Shown piece by piece: positions 1-4,780 of a stretch of DNA of 5,637 bases (position 1 is its first letter; the number at the start of each line of letters is the position of its first letter). The stretch is from assembly GCA_040905025.1 (NCBI GenBank), contig JBBDSJ010000081.1:1-5637 (forward strand), given 5' to 3'. The translations under genes and the position numbers were made by a program. The stretch comes from JBBDSJ01 sp040905025. GTDB taxonomy: Bacteria > Pseudomonadota > Gammaproteobacteria > Methylohalomonadales > Methylohalomonadaceae. A model generated the notes under the pieces. It was given only the letters and a program-made list of their open reading frames with translations, was not told the DNA's origin and did no database searches.

Positions 1-401
1 GGAAAGTCCGGCTGACTCATTACCTTGCGCAACATATCGACTGCCGTCGCCAGCGGTTCCGGCTCGGTCAAACTGCGCAGTGTCAACTGGGCCATATCCT
101 GATCCAGACTGGCGCCATAACGTGCGCCAACGGATTCAAACACCGTGCTGATCTCGTCGCCGGACATACCGGCGACACCATCGTCGAGCAGGTTCAGGGT
201 CAAATTTGCCAGACCGAGTTTACCACCATCGCGTGCGCTGCCGGCATCAAACACCAGTTGCACATCAACCATCGGCAACTCATCGGCCTGAACAAAATAG
301 ACATCAATACCACGAGAGGTTTGCCAATGCTCAATATCGGGCGTGGCCTGAGCCAGTGGCATACTCAGCAGCAGCACGCTGATCAGTATTGATTTAGTCA
401 T
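1..401 (-). CDS. M16 peptidase-like protein, non-catalytic subunit, exported (partial, C-terminal part outside window)
   Basis: Translation from the ATG at 401-399 gives 133 codons and runs off the window start without a stop. The N-terminus (MTKSILISVLLLSMPLAQA, then TPDI) is a typical signal peptide with a likely cut after Ala19, so the protein should be periplasmic. The rest resembles the N-terminal M16 domain: a short beta-rich stretch with V-x-V-x-L-V-F-D-A-G-S (about residues 45-55), then a helix where the zinc motif should be. That helix reads GLANLTLNLL, so the HxxEH positions are Asn66, Leu69 and Asn70 and no zinc can be bound. This fits the inactive partner of the active M16 protein encoded just upstream; M16B enzymes are often such heterodimers. 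Its ATG follows the upstream stop by one base (TAA-T-ATG) with no clear ribosome binding site, which suggests translational coupling. The substrate is unknown. The family call is firm; the scaffold or subunit role is inferred. Confidence 0.88.
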   Translation of the reverse strand, partial: MTKSILISVLLLSMPLAQATPDIEHWQTSRGIDVYFVQADELPMVDVQLVFDAGSARDGGKLGLANLTLNLLDDGVAGMSGDEISTVFESVGARYGASLDQDMAQLTLRSLTEPEPLATAVDMLRKVMSQPDF

Positions 402-402
402 A

Positions 403-1803
403 TTAATGGACATGGTCAGCTCCGGTAGTGGGCGCGGGTGCACCCGGGCGGCCGGGCGAATCGGTAGGCAATGGTTCAAGTTCGGCAACGGTCAGATAGT
501 CATCCTTGAAATATTTCTTCGCCACGGCCTGCACCTGTTCGGCCGTGACAGCCTGCACTTTTGTCACGTAGTCATCGATCATCTGCCAGGACAGGCCGAC
601 CGTTTCCAGCAGACCGATCAGCATGGCCTGATAGAAAACCGAGTCACGTTCATACACATTACTGGCGACCACCTGGGTTTTCACACGTTCGAGTTCTTCC
701 GTTTCAACAGGAGTCTCCTGCAGCTTGTTTAGCTCATCACGAATGGCCCGTTCAAGTTCGGCCACACTGTGATCATTGGCGGGTGTACCGGACAACGTAA
801 AGGTGCTGACAGGCAAACGTGCCGACAGGTTATAGCCGGCGCTGACACCGGCGGCAACTTCCTGATCGCGGATCAGGTTACGGGTAAAACGGGCGCTTTT
901 CCCGCCATCAAGAATGCCGGCCAGAACTTCCAGCGCATAGGGCTCCCATTCCGGAATTGCGGCGGTTTCGGCCAGTGCGGTTTTCAACACCGGCACCTTG
1001 TAGGCCATATACAGGTACGGCAATTCCGCCGGTCGTTTGACGACTACACGCTTGATGCCACGCTGCTCGACTTCGGGCCGCACGACCGGTTTTGGTTTTT
1101 CAGCCTTTGCCGGCAACGGCCCAAAATGTTTTTTTGCCAACGCATGCACAGCGTCCGGATCCACATCGCCAACAACCACAACCAGTGCATTGTTCGGCGC
1201 GTACCAGCGTTCATACCAGTCACGCATATCCGCCAGCGTCATGTTATCGAGATCGTCCATCCAGCCGACGATGGGCTGACGATACGGACTGGTCTGGTAA
1301 GCCACCGACATCGCTGTTTCATAGGTAAAACTTTGCGGATTGTCTTCGGTGCGCATGCGCCGCTCTTCCTTGATGACTTCCATCTCCTTGATGAATTCGG
1401 CTTCCGGCAATGTCAGGTTGCGCATGCGATCGGCTTCCAGTTCGAAACTGACCTCGAGACGCGAGGCTTCAAGCTTCTGGTAGTAAGCTGTGTAATCGCT
1501 GCCGGTGAATGCGTTGTCCTCGCCACCGTTCGCCGAAATGATGCGCGAGAACTGACCGGGACCGTACTTTTCCGTGCCCTTGAACATCATGTGTTCCAGG
1601 GCGTGGGAAATGCCGGTGATGCCGTCATGTTCATAACTGCCGCCGACCCCGTACCAGACCTGTGAGACCACCACCGGTGCCCGGCGATCCTGTTGAACAA
1701 ACAGCCTGAGGCCGTTGTCCAGGATATATTCATGCACTTCGGCATATACCGGTTGTGCGCCAAACAACGCGAGTAACAAACCCGCAAATGACAAACGTCG
1801 CAA
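403..1803 (-). CDS. Secreted zinc metallopeptidase, M16 (pitrilysin/insulinase) family, catalytic
   Basis: This 466-residue protein has a signal peptide (RR, hydrophobic core 6-14, likely cut after Ala21), placing it in the periplasm. The N-terminal M16 domain (about 28-175) carries the inverted zinc motif H67-A-L-E70-H71. The expected third ligand is Glu147, 76 residues after His71, in KEERRMR; Glu70 is the catalytic base. The second M16 domain (about 185-375) has the usual WYAPNNALVVVVGDVD segment (200-215) and GGKSARFTRNLIR (300-312), near the region that helps bind substrate. Length fits bacterial M16B enzymes of about 450 residues. The tail (446-466) is rich in Pro, Gly and Thr and ends HVH, probably unstructured. 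The start is TTG at 1803-1801: AAGGAG lies six bases upstream, and no in-frame ATG or GTG occurs before the upstream stop at 1827-1825. It is followed after one base by the dead M16 paralogue, its probable partner. Physiological substrate unknown. Confidence 0.95.
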   Translation of the reverse strand: MRRLSFAGLLLALFGAQPVYAEVHEYILDNGLRLFVQQDRRAPVVVSQVWYGVGGSYEHDGITGISHALEHMMFKGTEKYGPGQFSRIISANGGEDNAFTGSDYTAYYQKLEASRLEVSFELEADRMRNLTLPEAEFIKEMEVIKEERRMRTEDNPQSFTYETAMSVAYQTSPYRQPIVGWMDDLDNMTLADMRDWYERWYAPNNALVVVVGDVDPDAVHALAKKHFGPLPAKAEKPKPVVRPEVEQRGIKRVVVKRPAELPYLYMAYKVPVLKTALAETAAIPEWEPYALEVLAGILDGGKSARFTRNLIRDQEVAAGVSAGYNLSARLPVSTFTLSGTPANDHSVAELERAIRDELNKLQETPVETEELERVKTQVVASNVYERDSVFYQAMLIGLLETVGLSWQMIDDYVTKVQAVTAEQVQAVAKKYFKDDYLTVAELEPLPTDSPGRPGAPAPTTGADHVH

Positions 1804-1809
1804 GGGAAA

Positions 1810-1815
1810 CTCCTT
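1810..1815 (-). promoter_or_regulatory. Ribosome binding site deciding the TTG start of the M16 peptidase
   Basis: Read on the - strand this is AAGGAG, a near-perfect Shine-Dalgarno sequence, six bases before the TTG at 1803-1801. It settles the use of the rare TTG start codon. It is also the only strong Shine-Dalgarno site that I see in the window. Confidence 0.85.
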
Positions 1816-1843
1816 AATTAATAGTTATCCACTGATGGATTTG

Positions 1844-1863
1844 CTGAAACAGACCTGTTTTAG
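1844..1863. promoter_or_regulatory. Imperfect 20-bp palindrome, candidate operator
   Basis: The core is a perfect inverted repeat, AAACAG-AC-CTGTTT (1847-1860), extended to 20 bp with a single mismatch per arm as CTGAAACAG / CTGTTTTAG. The two-base centre is too short for a stable RNA hairpin, so a dimeric DNA-binding protein is the more natural reading. It lies 40 bp upstream of the M16 peptidase start and about 80 bp upstream of the ftsY -10, so it is better placed to control the protease pair. I do not recognise the regulator, and chance is possible. Confidence 0.35.
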
Positions 1864-1941
1864 AGTAATGACATCCAGCCGAGTTCGCGCGCGCAATGAG
1901 CCAGGCGCAGAAACTCCGGCCACAGGTCCCGGCAGGCAGCA

Positions 1942-1950
1942 TGGTAGAAT
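1942..1950 (+). promoter_or_regulatory. Probable ftsY operon promoter (extended -10)
   Basis: TGG-TAGAAT matches an extended -10 element (TGn-TATAAT, one mismatch in the hexamer). No good -35 hexamer stands about 17 bases upstream (the area reads CACAGGTCCC), which extended -10 promoters can tolerate. Transcription would begin near 1957, giving a leader of about 40 bases before ftsY. It is the best sigma70-like site on the + strand of this intergenic region; I saw no equally convincing promoter for the divergent protease genes. Confidence 0.5.
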
Positions 1951-1959
1951 AGCAGGCTG

Positions 1960-1972
1960 GATTAACCCGTAA
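1960..1972 (+). repeat. Leader motif shared by ftsY and rpoH, copy 1
   Basis: GATTAACCCGTAA in the presumed ftsY leader, 24 bases before the ATG. It matches the motif at 4758-4770 in the rpoH leader in 12 of 13 positions, in the same orientation. Function unknown; it could be chance. Confidence 0.3.
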
Positions 1973-1996
1973 ATATTCCAACTGCCTGTGATCTCC

Positions 1997-2977
1997 ATGT
2001 TCAAAAGCCGCAGCAAATCAGCATCTGAACCTGCCAGTGTAACGAAATCTGACGGCAACGGCCTGTTCGGCAGTTTGCGCCGCAGCCTGCATCGTACCCG
2101 GGATCTGCTGCTGACCGATGTCGGTGATCTGCTCAAGCCCGGTACAGCGCTGGATGATGCAACACTTGAAGAGCTGGAAACACGCCTGTTACAGGCGGAT
2201 GTCGGTATTGATGCAACGACGGCCATTATCGACAATTTGCGCGGCAAGGCCCGCGCGGGCAGTGACAAAGCGCCGCTGGAATTATTGCGTACGGCCATGC
2301 TCGAGATTCTCGCTCCGGTGAGTATTCCGCTCACGCCGCAGGGCAGCCCGGGCAATCCGTTTGTGTTGCTGATGGTCGGCGTCAACGGCGCCGGCAAAAC
2401 CACCACTCTGGGTAAACTCGCCGCCCGCTATCAGGCTGAGGGCCATCAGGTATTGCTTGCCGCCGGTGATACGTTCCGTCATGCGGCCATTGAACAGCTG
2501 CAAACCTGGGGCGAACGCAGCAATCTGCCGGTGATTGCACAAAGCCACGGCAGTGATGCGGCTTCGGTTGTTTACGATGCGATCAGTTCAGCGCGGGCAC
2601 GCGGTTGCGATGTAGTACTCGCCGATACCGCCGGCCGGCTGCATACCAAGACACATCTGATGACTGAACTGCAGAAAGTCCGGCGGGTACTGGACAAGTT
2701 TGAACCACGGCCGGCATTTGAGATCATGCTGGTACTGGATGCCGGTACCGGCCAGAATGCACTGGTGCAGGCACGTGAATTCAATCAGCTGATCGGGCTC
2801 ACCGGGATTACGCTGACGAAGCTCGACGGCACGGCCAAAGGCGGTGTAGTGTTTGCACTGGCGCAGAGTCTGCAGCTGCCGATCCGTTATATCGGTGTCG
2901 GTGAGGGCCTGACAGATCTGCGGCCATTCTCGGCCGAGCAGTTTGTCGATGCCCTGTTAACCGATTCTGTTGATTAA
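1997..2977 (+). CDS. ftsY: Signal recognition particle receptor GTPase FtsY
   Basis: FtsY is the SRP receptor: with Ffh it forms a GTP-dependent complex that brings ribosomes making inner-membrane proteins to the SecYEG translocon. The 326-residue protein has the N domain (about 22-115), opening with the amphipathic GLFGSLRRSLHRTRDLL stretch that contacts membrane, then the G domain. Motifs seen: G1 GVNGAGKTTT (128-137), G2/I-box DTFRHAAIEQL (158-168), G3 DTAGR (210-214), G4 TKLD (274-277) and G5 GVGEGLTDLRPF (300-311). It lacks the long acidic A domain of E. coli FtsY (497 residues); only about 20 polar residues precede the N domain, as in many bacteria. His162 replaces the usual Ala after DTFR. 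ATG at 1997 is preferred because it gives an MF start; an in-frame GTG at 1988 would add three residues, and neither has a clear Shine-Dalgarno site. It ends in tandem stops (TAATAA), 20 bases before ftsE. Confidence 0.97.
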   Translation: MFKSRSKSASEPASVTKSDGNGLFGSLRRSLHRTRDLLLTDVGDLLKPGTALDDATLEELETRLLQADVGIDATTAIIDNLRGKARAGSDKAPLELLRTAMLEILAPVSIPLTPQGSPGNPFVLLMVGVNGAGKTTTLGKLAARYQAEGHQVLLAAGDTFRHAAIEQLQTWGERSNLPVIAQSHGSDAASVVYDAISSARARGCDVVLADTAGRLHTKTHLMTELQKVRRVLDKFEPRPAFEIMLVLDAGTGQNALVQAREFNQLIGLTGITLTKLDGTAKGGVVFALAQSLQLPIRYIGVGEGLTDLRPFSAEQFVDALLTDSVD

Positions 2978-2997
2978 TAACGTGTGAGTCGCGAACG

Positions 2998-3675
2998 ATG
3001 ATTCGTTTCAACAGCGTGACCAAGCAATATCCCGGCGGCGTTGAAGCACTCAAGCAGATCAATCTCCACATCGAACAGGGAGCAATGGCATTTGTCACCG
3101 GTCGCTCAGGCGCAGGGAAAAGCACCCTGCTGCGTTTGATTGCGCTGATTGAGCGGCATACCCGCGGCCAGATTCTGGTCAATCAGCAAAATCTGGATCG
3201 CGTGCGCGGCCGGCGCGTACCGTTGTTTCGCCGCAATATCGGTTTCATGTTTCAGGATCACCGCCTGCTTTATGACCGCACCGTGTTTGATAACGTGGCG
3301 CTACCACTCGTTATCGCCGGCACCCGCCATCAGGAAGTCCAGAAACGTACCCGCGCAGCCCTCGACAAGGTCGGTTTGCTGCATAAGGAACGCGCCTATC
3401 CGGTCGCCTTGTCGGGCGGCGAACAGCAACGCGTCGGTATCGCGCGTGCTGTCGTACATCGGCCGGCGCTGTTAATTGCCGATGAACCCACCGGCAATCT
3501 GGATCCGGCATTGTCCTGGGAAATCATGCAATTATTCGAGCAGTTCAATCAGGTTGGCGTGACCATCCTAATCGCCAGCCATGATCTCGATATGATTCGG
3601 CGCATGAAAAAGCGCATTATCACGCTGCGCAAGGCACGCTTGCTGGATCAGGGCTACCACGACGATGATGACTAA
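2998..3675 (+). CDS. ftsE: Cell division ATP-binding protein FtsE
   Basis: FtsE is the cytoplasmic ATPase of the FtsEX complex, which resembles an ABC transporter but works in the divisome: ATP hydrolysis is passed through FtsX to activators of septal murein hydrolases such as EnvC. The 225 residues (E. coli 222) contain every ABC ATPase element: Walker A GRSGAGKS (35-42), Q-loop Gln86 in FMFQDH, signature LSGGEQQR (138-145), Walker B LLIADE (158-163) with catalytic Glu163, D-loop NLD (167-169) and the H-loop His195 in IASHD. The C-terminus is strongly acidic (HDDDD), and those codons double as the start of ftsX. The ATG at 2998 follows ftsY by 20 bases without a strong ribosome binding site, so it is probably co-transcribed and perhaps coupled. 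The E. coli-like ftsY-ftsE-ftsX order favours FtsE over LolD or other MacB-type ATPases, which are close in sequence. Confidence 0.96.
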   Translation: MIRFNSVTKQYPGGVEALKQINLHIEQGAMAFVTGRSGAGKSTLLRLIALIERHTRGQILVNQQNLDRVRGRRVPLFRRNIGFMFQDHRLLYDRTVFDNVALPLVIAGTRHQEVQKRTRAALDKVGLLHKERAYPVALSGGEQQRVGIARAVVHRPALLIADEPTGNLDPALSWEIMQLFEQFNQVGVTILIASHDLDMIRRMKKRIITLRKARLLDQGYHDDDD

Positions 3676-4654
3676 AGTCAGGCCCGCACACCGCGGCGCA
3701 TCGCGCGAGCGTAACTGGCGCCAGCGGCTGGTTGATCACGGCAAAATCTGGCTACTGCAACATCTGCAGGCAGCGTTGTTCAGTCTTGGCCAGTTACAAA
3801 AAAATCTGGTCGGCAGCCTGATGACAGTTGCGGTAATCGGGATTGCACTGGCGATGCCGGCCGGCTTTTATCTGCTCTTGCATAATGCCGAACGGGTATC
3901 AGACAGCTGGGATACCCGGGTTGAACTGGCGTTGTATCTGCAACTGGATACTGATAACGCCGCCGCCGAAACGCTGGCGGCATCACTGCAGGCTGATGCT
4001 GAGATCGACACAGTCACCTACATCACGCCGGAAGCCGCGCTGACTGAATTCCGGGCACAATCCGGCTTTACCGAATCGATCGATGCGCTGGAGCAGAATC
4101 CGTTGCCGGCAGTACTGCTGGTGGAGCCGACAGAAACGGATCGCAGCGCGGCCGCCTATGATCGGTTGCTGAACAGGCTGCAATCACTGCCGGAAGTGGA
4201 TCGGGCCGTTTTTGACCGGCAATGGCTGGAGCGCCTGCAGGCCATGATTGAGGTCGTGCAACGCGCGGTACTGATTCTGTCGTGTGTGCTTGGCCTCGGT
4301 GTGCTACTGATTATCGGCAACACCATTCGTCTGGGAATCTACAACCGCCGTGCTGAAATTGAAATCAACAAGCTGTTTGGTGCCACCGATCCATTCATCC
4401 AGCGACCCTTTATGTATACCGGCTTCTGGTACGGCCTGTTGGGTAGCCTGTTTGCCTGGCTGCTGGTAAGCGCCGCCTTTTTGTTTCTGCGCGGGCCGAT
4501 CAGCGGATTGGCCAGCGTTTATGCCAGTGATTTCCGGCTGGCCGGTGTCAGTTTCGAGCAGATGCTGACACTGATCGGCATCGGCGTAATTCTGGGCCTG
4601 ACCGGCTCCTGGATTGCCGTACAACGCCATATCAGGGCGATTGAGCCGCCCTGA
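3665..4654 (+). CDS. ftsX: Cell division permease-like protein FtsX
   Basis: FtsX is the inner-membrane partner of FtsE at the division septum; its large periplasmic loop binds and switches on the hydrolase activator EnvC in E. coli. The 329 residues show the family layout: a basic cytoplasmic tail (1-48), TM1 about 50-72, a periplasmic domain about 73-198, TM2 about 200-220, the conserved cytoplasmic EIEINKLFGATDPFIQRPF stretch (231-249) that should contact FtsE, TM3 about 252-276, and TM4 about 298-318 before the short end RHIRAIEPP. Length is close to E. coli FtsX (352). The start overlaps ftsE by 11 bases in another frame (ATGATGAC); a second ATG at 3668 is equally possible and would leave an 8-base overlap. 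Translation is therefore probably coupled to ftsE, giving matched amounts of both subunits. A weak AGGG lies 11 bases upstream. Confidence 0.96.
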   Translation: MMTKVRPAHRGASRERNWRQRLVDHGKIWLLQHLQAALFSLGQLQKNLVGSLMTVAVIGIALAMPAGFYLLLHNAERVSDSWDTRVELALYLQLDTDNAAAETLAASLQADAEIDTVTYITPEAALTEFRAQSGFTESIDALEQNPLPAVLLVEPTETDRSAAAYDRLLNRLQSLPEVDRAVFDRQWLERLQAMIEVVQRAVLILSCVLGLGVLLIIGNTIRLGIYNRRAEIEINKLFGATDPFIQRPFMYTGFWYGLLGSLFAWLLVSAAFLFLRGPISGLASVYASDFRLAGVSFEQMLTLIGIGVILGLTGSWIAVQRHIRAIEPP

Positions 4655-4710
4655 AGAAGATAATTTCTGCCACCCACCGCAGCGTCAGCCCGACAGAACC
4701 ACAGCAAAAT

Positions 4711-4737
4711 TTAGCACTCTAAGAAAACGAGTGCTAA
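4711..4737. promoter_or_regulatory. CIRCE operator (HrcA binding site) upstream of rpoH
   Basis: The sequence is TTAGCACTC (4711-4719), a nine-base spacer (4720-4728) and GAGTGCTAA (4729-4737), identical in both arms and in spacer length to the CIRCE consensus. The symmetry extends one more pair (T4710 with A4738). CIRCE is bound by the repressor HrcA, which in the species studied needs GroEL to stay active and so senses demand for chaperones. CIRCE normally stands before groES-groEL or the hrcA-grpE-dnaK-dnaJ operon; here the only downstream gene is rpoH, whose ATG starts 43 bases after the operator. The site match is certain; binding by HrcA and repression of rpoH are inferred, since hrcA is not in this window. 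Confidence 0.93.
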
Positions 4738-4740
4738 AAT
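4711..4740 (+). promoter_or_regulatory. Probable sigma70-type promoter of rpoH, embedded in CIRCE
   Basis: TAAAAT (4735-4740) is a five-of-six match to the -10 consensus, and TTAGCA (4711-4716) a four-of-six match to the -35, with an 18-base spacer. The -35 lies in the left CIRCE arm and the -10 begins in the right arm, so bound HrcA would block RNA polymerase directly. Transcription would start near 4747, giving a leader of about 34 bases. The hexamers are partly imposed by the CIRCE sequence itself, which lowers confidence. Confidence 0.55.
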
Positions 4741-4757
4741 AGTCCTATTGAGAACTT

Positions 4758-4770
4758 GATCAACCCGTAA
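4758..4770 (+). repeat. Leader motif shared by ftsY and rpoH, copy 2
   Basis: GATCAACCCGTAA, 12 of 13 positions identical to 1960-1972 in the ftsY leader. It lies 10 bases before the rpoH ATG, inside the predicted 5' leader, where it could influence translation initiation. Function unknown; chance is possible. Confidence 0.3.
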
Positions 4771-4780
4771 TCGTAAAGAC

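Noticed and set aside
769..1665. 298-codon open frame on the + strand opposite the M16 peptidase
   Set aside because: It is antisense to a gene with clear family motifs, and its translation has no recognisable domain and a His/Arg/Phe-rich composition typical of shadow frames.
1825..1833. DnaA-box-like TTATCCACT
   Set aside because: Eight of nine bases match the DnaA box, but it is a single copy with no AT-rich unwinding region or neighbouring boxes, and the gene context is not that of an origin.
1988..1996. GTG at 1988 as the ftsY start
   Set aside because: It would add only three residues, has no ribosome binding site, and the ATG at 1997 gives the MF start common in this family; it cannot be fully excluded.
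1825..2406. 193-codon open frame on the - strand across the intergenic region and the start of ftsY
   Set aside because: Ser/Arg/Pro-rich low-complexity translation antisense to ftsY, with no recognisable motif.
4665..4698. Inverted repeat TTCTG / CAGAA after ftsX as a terminator
   Set aside because: Five base pairs around a 24-base loop with no T-run; too weak for an intrinsic terminator.
4752..4777. Possible sigmaE-type promoter before rpoH (GAACTT with TCGTAAA downstream)
   Set aside because: GAACTT fits a sigmaE -35, but the matching -10 would lie at about 4771-4777, so transcription would begin at or inside the start codon; the -10 match is also poor.
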